Source: an uncultured Collinsella sp.
GTDB taxonomy: Bacteria > Actinomycetota > Coriobacteriia > Coriobacteriales > Coriobacteriaceae
NCBI GenBank assembly: GCA_905197665.1
Contig: CAJJZP010000007.1
Location: forward strand, 1 to 64,000
Length of the DNA: 64,000 bases
Reading direction: 5' to 3'
The translations under genes were made by a program, and so were the position numbers. A model generated the notes under the pieces. That model saw only the letters and a program-made list of their open reading frames with translations. It did not search any database and was not told the origin of the DNA. Each line of letters opens with the position of its first letter. Positions within the stretch are counted from its first letter, which is position 1. Below are positions 41,083-49,499 of this stretch, piece by piece.

Positions 41083-43851
41083 GTGAAGATGTTAACCATG
41101 CACCGCGCGGCATCGACGGCTCAAGCGCAGCACGATTTGATTCGGCATCGTGCGGAGGGGCGCATTCAGTATGCGGCGACCATTCCGCTGACCGATGCTT
41201 TGGCATGGGTCGGGTCCAACTTGGGTGGCCTGGACCGCGACGAGGTCGCACACAGCGAGGCGGACAGCGGGCGCAACGTGGTCACGCGCGGCAAGAAAAA
41301 GTCGCTAGCCCGTAGGCTCGCAGATGCCTTTGTCAACCCCTTTACGGCAATCCTGTTTTTCCTGGCCATTATCTCGGCGGCAACGGACATGGTATTTCCC
41401 TCCCTTTCGCTTATGGGAAGCACGCCGGAAGATTTCGATCCGCTGACCGTGATTATCATCACCACGATGGTGGTGCTTTCGGGCACGTTGCGCTATATCC
41501 AGGAGGCGCGTAGCGGCAACGCGGCCGAAAAGCTGCTCGACATGATCACGACGACCGTGACGGTCACTCGAAAGGATGCTCCCAAAAAGGAGATTCCCAT
41601 CGACGACGTGGTGGTCGGCGACATCGTGCACCTTTCCGCTGGCGACATGATCCCCGCGGACGTGAGGATCATCGAGGCAAAGGATCTCTTTGTGAGCCAG
41701 GCCAGCCTGACGGGCGAGAGCGAGCCTGTCGAGAAGGTGCCCGCGACCTGCGCAGAATCCGACTCGGCAACGTCGTTTGAGAATATCGCCCTTATGGGCA
41801 GCAGCGTGATCTCGGGCAGCGCGACCGCAGTCGTCTTTAGCGTGGGCGAGCAGACCCTGTTTGGCTCCATGGCGTCGAGCCTTTCGGATGACGCCGTGGA
41901 GACCAGCTTTTCCAAAGGCGTCAATGGCGTCTCGTGGGTGCTCATCCGCTTTATGATGGTGATGGTTCCGTTCGTTTTTTTGATTAACGGCGTTACCAAG
42001 GGCGATTGGCTCGATGCCGGCCTCTTTGCCATCAGCATCGCCGTGGGCCTCACGCCCGAGATGCTGCCCATGATCGTCACCACGTGCCTTGCCAAGGGCG
42101 CAGTTGCCATGAGCAAAAAGCAGACCATCGTCAAGAACCTCAACTCGATTCAGAACTTTGGCGCCATGGACGTGCTGTGTACGGATAAGACCGGCACGCT
42201 GACACAGGACCAGGTGGTGCTGGAATATCACTGGAATATCAATGGCCAGGAGGATTCGCGCGTTCTGCGCCATGCCTATCTCAACAGTTATTTCCAGACG
42301 GGTTACAAGAACCTCATGGACCTGGCGATTATCAAGTGCACCGAGGAAGAGGAGCAAAACGACCCGAGTCTCACCGACCTTTCGGAGGCATATGTAAAGG
42401 TCGACGAGGTGCCGTTTGATTTTACGCGCCGTCGCCTTACCACCGTGGTGCGCGACCGCAGCGGTAAGACTCAGATGGTCACCAAGGGCGCTGTCGAGGA
42501 AATGCTCTCGGTATGCTCGCATGTCGAGATCGATGGTGCGGTTCGCGTGCTGGACGACGAGGTACGCAGGCGTATCCTGGCAACGGTCGCCGATCTGAAC
42601 GATGACGGTTTTCGCGTGTTGGCGATTGCACAAAAGTCCAATCCTTCGCCGGCCGGTGCCTTTAGCGCCGAGGACGAGTGCGATATGGTCCTGATTGGCT
42701 ATCTGGCATTTTTGGATCCGCCTAAAGAGTCGACGGCCGATGCCATCGAGGCATTGCGCAACCATGGCGTCGCCACCAAGATTTTGACCGGCGACAACGA
42801 GAAGGTCACGCGCACCATCTGTAAGCAGGTGGGACTGCAGGTCAACAACATGCTGCTGGGTAGCGACATTGCTGCCATGGACGATGCGGAGCTCGCCCGC
42901 CGTGCCGAGGACGTGCAGGTGTTTGCCAAGCTCACACCGGATCAAAAGGCGCGTGTCGTCTCCGTCCTGCGCGACAACGGGCATGTTGTAGGCTACATGG
43001 GTGACGGCATCAACGATGCCTCGGCCATGAAGTCGTCCGATATCGGCATCTCGGTCGATACCGCTGTCGACGTTGCCAAGGAGTCGGCAGACATCATCTT
43101 GCTCGAGAAGGACCTGATGGTGCTCGAGGAAGGCATCATCGAGGGGCGTAAGACCTACGCCAACATGATCAAGTACATCAAGATGACCGCGAGCTCTAAC
43201 TTCGGCAACATGTTTAGCGTGCTTGCCGCGTCTGCCCTGCTGCCGTTTTTGCCCATGATGAGCATCCAGCTGATTTTGCTCAACTTGATTTATGACTGCA
43301 GCTGCCTGGCGATTCCCTGGGATAATGTGGACGAGGAGTTCCTGCGCGTGCCGCGTACCTGGGACGCGTCGAGTGTCGGCAGATTCATGATCTGGATCGG
43401 GCCCACCAGCTCCATCTTTGACTTTATGACCTACATCTTTATGTACTTTGTCTTCTGCCCGCTGTTTGTGAGCCACGGCGTGCTGTTTAACGAGCTGGCG
43501 CATGTTTACTCGGGCGCTGCACTGGAGCAGATGCAGCTGGCATACATCGCGCTGTTCCAGGCCGGTTGGTTTGTCGAGTCCATGTGGAGCCAGACGCTGG
43601 TCATTCATATGATTCGCACGCCCAAGCTGCCGTTTATTCAGAGCCGTGCCTCGGCGCCGGTGATGCTGCTTACGATGACGGGCATCGCGCTGCTCACGGC
43701 GATTCCGTTTAGCCCGCTTGGGCCTACGTTGGGCCTGGGTGCCCTGCCCGTTGAGTACTTCCTGTTCCTGATCCCGTGCATCTTGCTGTATATGGCGTTG
43801 GCAACAAGTCTTAAGAAGGCCTATGTCAGGCGCTATGGCGAGCTGCTGTAA
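41083..43851 (+). CDS. mgtA: Magnesium-translocating P-type ATPase (MgtA-like)
   Basis: 922 residues. It imports Mg2+ with ATP. Full N-terminal cytoplasmic tail, TGES (QASLTGESEPV), DKTGT (D368), TGDNEKVTRTICKQVGL and GDGINDASAM motifs, KSSDIGISVDTAVDVAKESA, and ten helices with LILLNLIYDCSCLAIPWDN. The start is the GTG at 41083 (GGAG 8 bp upstream); an in-frame ATG follows at 41089. A 51-codon single-helix protein gene lies 30 bp downstream, and a structured leader with a possible leader peptide lies upstream, as in enteric mgtA loci (known for Salmonella/E. coli; by analogy here). Confidence 0.92.
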   Translation: MKMLTMHRAASTAQAQHDLIRHRAEGRIQYAATIPLTDALAWVGSNLGGLDRDEVAHSEADSGRNVVTRGKKKSLARRLADAFVNPFTAILFFLAIISAATDMVFPSLSLMGSTPEDFDPLTVIIITTMVVLSGTLRYIQEARSGNAAEKLLDMITTTVTVTRKDAPKKEIPIDDVVVGDIVHLSAGDMIPADVRIIEAKDLFVSQASLTGESEPVEKVPATCAESDSATSFENIALMGSSVISGSATAVVFSVGEQTLFGSMASSLSDDAVETSFSKGVNGVSWVLIRFMMVMVPFVFLINGVTKGDWLDAGLFAISIAVGLTPEMLPMIVTTCLAKGAVAMSKKQTIVKNLNSIQNFGAMDVLCTDKTGTLTQDQVVLEYHWNINGQEDSRVLRHAYLNSYFQTGYKNLMDLAIIKCTEEEEQNDPSLTDLSEAYVKVDEVPFDFTRRRLTTVVRDRSGKTQMVTKGAVEEMLSVCSHVEIDGAVRVLDDEVRRRILATVADLNDDGFRVLAIAQKSNPSPAGAFSAEDECDMVLIGYLAFLDPPKESTADAIEALRNHGVATKILTGDNEKVTRTICKQVGLQVNNMLLGSDIAAMDDAELARRAEDVQVFAKLTPDQKARVVSVLRDNGHVVGYMGDGINDASAMKSSDIGISVDTAVDVAKESADIILLEKDLMVLEEGIIEGRKTYANMIKYIKMTASSNFGNMFSVLAASALLPFLPMMSIQLILLNLIYDCSCLAIPWDNVDEEFLRVPRTWDASSVGRFMIWIGPTSSIFDFMTYIFMYFVFCPLFVSHGVLFNELAHVYSGAALEQMQLAYIALFQAGWFVESMWSQTLVIHMIRTPKLPFIQSRASAPVMLLTMTGIALLTAIPFSPLGPTLGLGALPVEYFLFLIPCILLYMALATSLKKAYVRRYGELL

Positions 43852-43881
43852 CAGGGGATTTGACATGAGAGGAGCGTTCGC

Positions 43882-44037
43882 ATGAACTGGACGCAGATTT
43901 GGATTGACCTGTTTGGCACCTCGGAGTGGCTCGGCCTGAATATGGGCTTTTGGGTGGCCAACGGCGTGGTGCTCATCATCGTCGTCATTATGAACGTCGT
44001 CTTTTGGAGCATGAAGCCGCTGCCGAAGGACGAATAA
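43882..44037 (+). CDS. Small single-pass membrane protein downstream of mgtA
   Basis: 51 residues: MNWTQIWIDLFGTSEWLGLN, MGFWVANGVVLIIVVIMNVV, FWSMKPLPKDE. There is an amphipathic Trp-rich start, one clear transmembrane helix (about 22-43) and a basic/acidic tail. GAGAGGAGCG precedes the ATG by 7 bp. It starts 30 bp after the mgtA stop and so should be on the same transcript. By analogy with MgtS and MgtR of enterics, which bind MgtA and change its stability, it may be a MgtA regulator, but no sequence similarity to those is apparent. Confidence 0.75.
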   Translation: MNWTQIWIDLFGTSEWLGLNMGFWVANGVVLIIVVIMNVVFWSMKPLPKDE

Positions 44038-44096
44038 CGTGCATGGGGCCGCTTGCGTTGCTGTGCCAAAATAAACACTCGAATGATGATTTGCAG

Positions 44097-44127
44097 ATGT
44101 GACAAAGGGACTGTCCCTTTGCCGCAT
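44097..44127. repeat. Hairpin repeat family A, copy 3
   Basis: ATGTGACAAAGGGACTGTCC plus CTTTGCCGCAT form an almost perfect hairpin, differing from copy 2 by a few bases in the right arm. It lies between the small membrane protein and the dus gene. Confidence 0.75.
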
Positions 44128-44141
44128 TGATCTGAGAGTAG

Positions 44142-45101
44142 ATGTTGATGATTCTATCGTTGGCCCCTATGGAGGGGATTACCGGGCATGTGTTCCGTCG
44201 CGTGCACGCGGAGTGCTTCGGTGCGCTCGATTGCTATTACACGCCGTTCTTGCCGCCGCCACGGGTGGGAAACCGCTTTGGCGGCAAGGCGTTTAAGGAG
44301 GTCGACCCTGTCAATAACCAGGGGCTCAACGTAGTGCCTCAGCTGATGTCCAAGAACGCGGACGAGTTTGTGTGGGCGGCACAGGTGCTCGCCGACATGG
44401 GTTATCGCGAGGTCAATCTCAACTTGGGTTGTCCTTCGGGAACGGTTGTCGCCAAGGGCAAGGGTTCGGGTTTCTTGCGCAATCTCGACGAGCTCGAGGT
44501 GTTCTTGAGCGACGTGTGCGAGCACTCGCCGCTGCCGGTGTCGGTCAAGACCAGGCTGGGGTTGGAAAGCGACGACGAATACGAGCGCGTACTCGACCTC
44601 TGTTGCCGCATGCCGCTGGCAGAGCTGATCGTGCATCCGCGCGTGCAAAAGGACCGTTATACGGGCTCGCCGCGCAAGGAGTTTTACGGCGAGACGCTGG
44701 AGCGGGCGCCGTTCCCCGTTGCCTATAACGGCGACATCTTTGATCTTGAGGACATGGATGCGCTGGTGGAGGCCTATCCCGGAACGCGTCACGTAATGTT
44801 GGGGCGCGGCTTGCTTGCGAACCCCGCGCTGGCTCGCATGGCTAAGGGCGGTCCTGCTGCCACGGCAGCCGAGCTGCAGCGTTTCCACGACACGCTGTTT
44901 GCGGCCTATGCGGACGAGATCGGCGGCAACGCGGTCTTCCGCATGAAGGAGTGGTGGTTCTACGCCAAATGCGCCTTCGCCGATCCCGCGACCGTTCACA
45001 AGCTCGTACGCAAGACCAAAAAGGTCGACGAATACCGCGCCGCCGTCGATCGCGTCTTTCGCGAACAGCCGCTTGCGCCCGTTGCCCGCTTCGACGGCTA
45101 G
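44142..45101 (+). CDS. dus: tRNA-dihydrouridine synthase
   Basis: 319 residues. It reduces uridines in the tRNA D-loop with FMN and NADPH. APMEGITGHVFRRV opens the TIM barrel; LNLGCPSGTVVAKGKGSGFL holds the active Cys, VKTRLGL and LIVHPRVQKDRYTGSP bind FMN, and YNGDIFD and VMLGRGLLANP complete the phosphate site. The helical tRNA-binding C-terminus follows. The ATG at 44142 has only weak ribosome-site sequence (GAGAGTAG). Which Dus subtype it is cannot be told. Confidence 0.9.
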   Translation: MLMILSLAPMEGITGHVFRRVHAECFGALDCYYTPFLPPPRVGNRFGGKAFKEVDPVNNQGLNVVPQLMSKNADEFVWAAQVLADMGYREVNLNLGCPSGTVVAKGKGSGFLRNLDELEVFLSDVCEHSPLPVSVKTRLGLESDDEYERVLDLCCRMPLAELIVHPRVQKDRYTGSPRKEFYGETLERAPFPVAYNGDIFDLEDMDALVEAYPGTRHVMLGRGLLANPALARMAKGGPAATAAELQRFHDTLFAAYADEIGGNAVFRMKEWWFYAKCAFADPATVHKLVRKTKKVDEYRAAVDRVFREQPLAPVARFDG

Positions 45102-45105
45102 CCAG

Positions 45106-45155
45106 TCATTGGGGACGTTCTTTAACGACTACTCATTTAAGTGCGTCCCCAATGA
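45106..45155. repeat. Hairpin repeat family B, copy 1
   Basis: TCATTGGGGAC (45106-45116) and GTCCCCAATGA (45145-45155) are 11-bp arms around a loop with TTTAACGACTACTCATTTAA. It lies between the convergent dus and glutaredoxin genes. A longer version occurs at 55171-55226. Confidence 0.8.
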
Positions 45156-45158
45156 GTA

Positions 45159-45404
45159 CTAGAGCAGGTTCTCCTGTACCCATGCGATGATGTCGCCCGA
45201 TTCGTAGAGTGGTTTGCCGTCGATGAACAGGCAGGGAACCTGGCGTTTTCCGCCGATGGCGATGAGTGCCTGCTCGGCTTCGGTATCGGTCGAGATGTTG
45301 CGCTCGGGGATGGTCACGCCGTTATCGGCCAGGAAGCGCTTGACCTTTATGCAATACGGGCAGCCGGTCATAACGTACAGCACAAGCTCGTGATCAGTAG
45401 CCAT
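45159..45404 (-). CDS. Glutaredoxin
   Basis: 81 residues from the ATG at 45404. The C-P-Y-C redox pair is at 15-18 (TGCPYC), followed by the cis-Pro loop QVPCLFIDG and the GSH-binding GKPLYESGDII. It reduces mixed disulfides in the cytosol. It lies 51 bp after the XRE/TipAS-type gene on the same strand and so may be co-transcribed with it. Confidence 0.88.
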   Translation of the reverse strand: MATDHELVLYVMTGCPYCIKVKRFLADNGVTIPERNISTDTEAEQALIAIGGKRQVPCLFIDGKPLYESGDIIAWVQENLL

Positions 45405-45455
45405 GGGTCTCCAATCGGTTGAGGTTTCGATTGACATACCCAAAGCCGCCGCGGT

Positions 45456-46283
45456 CTATGCGCGAGCCAGCGACGACTCGATGGCCTGGACCAAAAACGC
45501 CGTGGCCCCGGTACCGCAGGGCTTGTCGTAGTAGTCGACAAAGCGCTGATCGGCAAGGTAGCCGTGGGCGAGGCCCAGATACGCTTCGTCCTGGGGCTCG
45601 GCTCCCCAGTTGAGGCCAATCCAGCGACGATGCATCGCAACAAGCTTTTGGGCCTCGCTGCTCTTGGGGTCGCCGTCGCCCATGGCAATCGAGAGCTGAC
45701 CCAGAATAGCGCGTTCGAGTTCTTTCATGTCGTTCCATGCCTGAGGATCCATGTCCAGCAACGTTTCGTTTGCCGCATCGATAGCTTCATCGCCGTAGCG
45801 CGCCCGGGCCTCGGCGCCGTAGCGCTCCTCGTTTTCCTGCACGGTGCGCCAGCGTTCCAGTTGCGGCAGGACGGCGCCCATGAGCGAGACGGCTTCGTCG
45901 AGCGACATGCCGGTGTTTTGCGCCAGACGCGGAGCGCAGTCCTCGATCATCGCTTCCATCGTGGTCTCGTAGGTGTACTTGCCGTGGTCGTAGCACCACT
46001 TGCAGTAATGGTCGGTCGTGGCGCCGTGAGCATCGGTGCCGCAGTCATCAGGCGTGAGTATCATGCCGCAGCTCTGGCAATAGTGCTCGGGCATTTCGAG
46101 CAGGTGGGACAGCGGCTCTCCAGTTACGGCGGCGATAAGCTTCATCATGTCGATGCCCGGGGTGACTTCGCCGCGCTCCCAACGGCTCACGGCTTGGCGC
46201 GTGACATAGAGCTTGGCGGCGAGCTGCTCTTGGGTGAGCTTGTTGGCACGACGGACGGCGATGAGTTTTTCTGCGAAGGCCAT
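45456..46283 (-). CDS. XRE regulator with zinc ribbon and TipAS-like domain
   Basis: 275 residues. An XRE HTH fills residues 1-60 (LTQEQLAAKLYVTRQAVSRW). A zinc ribbon follows with C69, C72, C81, C94 and C97 (YCQSCGMIL, YCKWCYDHGKYTY), of the type called putative zinc ribbon 2. Residues about 150-275 resemble TipAS, the antibiotic-recognition domain of TipA (ETLLDMDPQAWNDMKELERA, LVAMHRRWIGLNWG, YLGLAHGYLADQRFVDYYDK). TipAS is normally fused to a MerR HTH, so this is a domain-swapped drug-sensing regulator. No efflux gene is adjacent; a glutaredoxin gene follows. Confidence 0.8.
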   Translation of the reverse strand: MAFAEKLIAVRRANKLTQEQLAAKLYVTRQAVSRWERGEVTPGIDMMKLIAAVTGEPLSHLLEMPEHYCQSCGMILTPDDCGTDAHGATTDHYCKWCYDHGKYTYETTMEAMIEDCAPRLAQNTGMSLDEAVSLMGAVLPQLERWRTVQENEERYGAEARARYGDEAIDAANETLLDMDPQAWNDMKELERAILGQLSIAMGDGDPKSSEAQKLVAMHRRWIGLNWGAEPQDEAYLGLAHGYLADQRFVDYYDKPCGTGATAFLVQAIESSLARA

Positions 46284-46423
46284 AACGGCTCCTTTCTGCT
46301 GGTTGATGGCTTAAGCATACGCGGCGGCAGGCACCCTTCCAAGCAACCGTTGGTTGCATGCAGATGGCGATGAGCGGGAATCGCGGCCCCTCGCCCGCGC
46401 ACCAGTGCCGTACAATGACCGGC

Positions 46424-47161
46424 ATGGAACCTATTGCACACATACATACCGACCTGCCGCAGAAGTTCGGCATTCCGCGCAACAGCTTTTTGGCGCCTCA
46501 TCTTGAGGGGCGCATCGTCTTTGAGCAGGAATTTGCCTTTAACGCGGCAGTTGAGGGCCTGGACTCCTTCTCTCACCTATGGCTGCTCTGGCGCTTTGAA
46601 AACGGAACGCCCGGCGGCACGGCGGAAGACATCGCCGCCGATGCCAAGGCGCAGGACAGGTCCGGCACCAACGCCAAGTGGTCGAAGACCGTGCGTCCGC
46701 CGCGCCTGGGCGGGGCCGAGCGCGTGGGCGTGTTTGCCACACGCAGTCCGTTTCGCCCTAATCCTATCGGTCTCACCTGCGTCAAGCTCGACCGCGTGGA
46801 GCTTACCGACGACGGTCCCATCATTCATGTGCTGGGAGCCGATCTGCGCGACGGCACGCCCATCTACGACATTAAGCCCTACATTCCGTTTGCGGACTGC
46901 CACCCGGATGCAACGGGCGGCTGGATTGAGGATACGCCGTGGCAAGAGCTCGATATCGAGTTCCCGCAAGCGCTGCAGGAGATGGTCCCGCCCACAAAGC
47001 TCCCCGGGTTGGTCGAGGTCCTTCGCCAGGATCCGCGCCGCGCGGGTAGCAAACACGAGCCAAACCGCGTCTACCATCTGGCTTACGCTGGGCTTGACAC
47101 ATCCTTTACGGTTGATGGAACCAGGTTGACGGTAGCCGCCGTCAACGACGCGCGGGATTAG
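46424..47161 (+). CDS. trmO: tRNA (t6A37 N6) methyltransferase TrmO/TsaA family
   Basis: 245 residues. The YaeB/TsaA/TrmO signature is present: PRNSFLAPHLEGRIVFEQEF, GLDSFSHLWLLWRFE, TRSPFRPNPIGLTCVKLDRV, VLGADLRDGTPIYDIKPYIP, and the C-terminal LRQDPRRA. It N6-methylates t6A at position 37 of tRNA-Thr using SAM. The ATG at 46424 is chosen as the family start; the longer frame from 46358 is unsupported. Confidence 0.88.
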   Translation: MEPIAHIHTDLPQKFGIPRNSFLAPHLEGRIVFEQEFAFNAAVEGLDSFSHLWLLWRFENGTPGGTAEDIAADAKAQDRSGTNAKWSKTVRPPRLGGAERVGVFATRSPFRPNPIGLTCVKLDRVELTDDGPIIHVLGADLRDGTPIYDIKPYIPFADCHPDATGGWIEDTPWQELDIEFPQALQEMVPPTKLPGLVEVLRQDPRRAGSKHEPNRVYHLAYAGLDTSFTVDGTRLTVAAVNDARD

Positions 47162-47273
47162 CCGGCCATTCGCCGGCGCCCGCCAAATTCAACGCCAAAC
47201 CCCATGCCAAAACCGCCCACGCTGGTGGACAATAACGCCTACCAAAACAATCCGCTTTGCACGGGAGCTCAGC

Positions 47274-48488
47274 ATGAAATACGACTTTACTTCGCTTATC
47301 GACCGCCACGGCATGGACGCCATCGCCGTTGACTCCTGGGGCGAAATCCCCGGCATGGCTCCGAACGCACCCGACGAGGGCTTCGACCGCATTCCCATGT
47401 GGGTGGCGGACATGAACTTTGCCACGGTGCCCACGGTCCAGGAGCGCATCATTCAGCGCGCCCAGCACCCCATGTTTGGCTATTTCAATCCGCGCGACGA
47501 GTACTTCGACCGCATCATCGAATGGCAGAGCCGCCGCAACGGTGTTAAGGGCCTGGCGCCGGAGCATATCGGCTACGAAAACGGTGTGCTGGGCGGTGTC
47601 GTGTCGACGCTGCGCGCGTACGTCCAGCCGGGCGATGCGGTGCTGGTCCACAGCCCCACCTACATCGGTTTCACCAAGTCTATCGAAGCCGCGGGCTATC
47701 GCATTGTCCACAGCCCGCTTAAGCTCGACGACCAAGGCGTGTGGCGTATGGACTTTGAGGACATGGAGCGCAAGCTCGCCCAAAACCACATCCATGCCGC
47801 GGTGTTCTGCTCGCCGCACAATCCCTGCGGCCGAGTATGGGAGCGCGACGAGGTCGAACGTGCCATGGACATCTATCGCCAGCACGATTGCGTGGTGATA
47901 TCGGACGAGATCTGGTCCGACATCATCATGCCCGGTCATAAGCACATCCCGACGCAGTCGGTGAGCGAGGATGCCCGCATGCGCACGGTTGCTCTCTATG
48001 CGCCCAGCAAGACGTTTAACCTGGCGGGCCTGGTCGGCAGCTACCACATCATCTATAACGAGACGCTGCGCGACCGCGTGTGCGCCGTGTCCAACAAGAC
48101 TCACTACAACGAGATGAACGTCCTTTCCATGCACGCGCTTATCGGTGCCTACCAGCCGCAGGGCTACGAGTGGCTCGATGAGCTCAACGAGGTCATCGAG
48201 GGCAACATTGACTACTTCTGCGATTACGTGGACGAGCATTTTGAGGGCGTGTCCTATTCGCGCCCGCAGGGCACGTACATGGTGTTCCTGGACTGCACCA
48301 AGTGGTGCCGCGAGCATGGCTGCGATATTCAGTGGCTGCTCGACGAGGGGGCGCGTGTGGGCGTGGGCTATCAGGACGGCCGTCCATTCCATGGACCTTG
48401 CCACATTCGCGTGAATCTGGCGCTGCCGCTTTCGCGTATAAGGGAGGCGTGCGACCGCTTGGACCGCTACGTTTTTAACGCACGGTAA
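47274..48488 (+). CDS. PLP-dependent aminotransferase / cystathionine beta-lyase, MalY-PatB type
   Basis: 404 residues of fold-type I PLP enzyme. IPMWVADMNFATVPTVQERI and FGYFNPRDEYF are the MalY/PatB N-terminal segments. VFCSPHNPCGRVW and VISDEIWSDI are active-site loops, and the PLP Lys is K246 in APSKTFNLAG. RVNLALP near the end holds the carboxylate-binding Arg. MalY/PatB enzymes cleave cystathionine or cysteine conjugates to thiol, pyruvate and ammonia. GGAGC precedes the ATG. It is likely monocistronic. Confidence 0.88.
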   Translation: MKYDFTSLIDRHGMDAIAVDSWGEIPGMAPNAPDEGFDRIPMWVADMNFATVPTVQERIIQRAQHPMFGYFNPRDEYFDRIIEWQSRRNGVKGLAPEHIGYENGVLGGVVSTLRAYVQPGDAVLVHSPTYIGFTKSIEAAGYRIVHSPLKLDDQGVWRMDFEDMERKLAQNHIHAAVFCSPHNPCGRVWERDEVERAMDIYRQHDCVVISDEIWSDIIMPGHKHIPTQSVSEDARMRTVALYAPSKTFNLAGLVGSYHIIYNETLRDRVCAVSNKTHYNEMNVLSMHALIGAYQPQGYEWLDELNEVIEGNIDYFCDYVDEHFEGVSYSRPQGTYMVFLDCTKWCREHGCDIQWLLDEGARVGVGYQDGRPFHGPCHIRVNLALPLSRIREACDRLDRYVFNAR

Positions 48489-48629
48489 GTGAGCGCTGCA
48501 TGCGGGGCTGTCTGCCAGATTGGCTGGAAGGCCCCGTATGGTAAAGCATCTGTAACCATTGAGCGCAAGCGCGGTTTTGTCTGCTATTATTCAGCTCTTG
48601 AGTCTGTAAACAGGATCGTCTGGAGCTCG

Positions 48630-49499
48630 ATGAAAAGACCTCGTCGCTCGGCCGCCATATCGTTGTTTGTTGCGCTTGCAGTGGTGGGCGCCTTTGTCGT
48701 GGCGATAGCTGGCTGTTCCGGGTTGAATGATGGGGCCGCGGCGTCTGCATCAGAAGGCGCAGCCGCCTCGCAGGTCAAAGACGACAACCTTAAGACGCTC
48801 AACGTTGGCAGCGACCTCTATCCACCGTTTGTGTATAGCAACGAGTACGGCGATATCGTTGGCCTGGATGTCGATATTTTGACCGAGGCTTTGGGCCGCA
48901 TTGGCTACAAGCCAAAGTACCAGCTGATCGACTGGGAAAAGAAGAAAGAGCTGCTGGCGAGCGGCGAGCTCGATTGCGTCATGGGCAGCTTTAGTATGAC
49001 GGGCCGCGAAGGCGAGTATCGCTGGGCGGGGCCGTACCTTGCGAGCCGACAGGTGGTTGCTGTCGATCCCGAAAGCGATATCTACACGCTTGCCGATCTT
49101 GAGGGTAGGGTCGTGGCGGTCCAGTCCACCACCAAGCCCGAATCGATTCTGCTCAATCACACCAATGAAAACGTTCCGCAGATTAAGGAGCTCTACAGCT
49201 TTTCGGACCGCTCGTACCTGAACCCGGCGCTTGTCGAGGGCCTAGTCGACGCCATCGCCGCGCATGAGTCCTCGCTGCTCACCTACGAAAAAGACTATGG
49301 CGTGACGTATCGCATTTTGTCTGAGCCGCTGCTAGAGGTTGGTTTGGGCACCGCTTTCGATATCAACGACACACGCGGCATCGACGTTAAGCTCACCCAT
49401 GCCTACCAAGAAATGCTTGCCGATGGCACCATGGAGCGCCTGGTGTCAAAGTATTTTGATGACCCTTCGCCCTTTTTGAATGTGGAGGGCCTGTCATGA
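48630..49499 (+). CDS. Extracellular solute-binding lipoprotein (PBP type 2)
   Basis: 289 residues. The lipobox VAIAGC puts Cys near residue 30; the ligand domain has LNVGSDLYPPFVYSNEYGDI, VGLDVDILTEALGRIGYKPK, LASGELDCVMGSFSMTGRE and a closing VEGLVDAIAAHESSLL. It resembles amino acid binding proteins but no transporter genes follow. Its stop overlaps by ATGA the start of a hybrid histidine kinase, so it most likely presents a ligand to that kinase. This is the same sensing design that is fused in one protein at 52280-55084. Confidence 0.85.
   Translation: MKRPRRSAAISLFVALAVVGAFVVAIAGCSGLNDGAAASASEGAAASQVKDDNLKTLNVGSDLYPPFVYSNEYGDIVGLDVDILTEALGRIGYKPKYQLIDWEKKKELLASGELDCVMGSFSMTGREGEYRWAGPYLASRQVVAVDPESDIYTLADLEGRVVAVQSTTKPESILLNHTNENVPQIKELYSFSDRSYLNPALVEGLVDAIAAHESSLLTYEKDYGVTYRILSEPLLEVGLGTAFDINDTRGIDVKLTHAYQEMLADGTMERLVSKYFDDPSPFLNVEGLS

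Noticed and set aside
41305..44127. 940-codon open frame on the minus strand
   Set aside because: Antisense to mgtA, His/Gln/Arg-rich low-quality composition, no ribosome site or domain.
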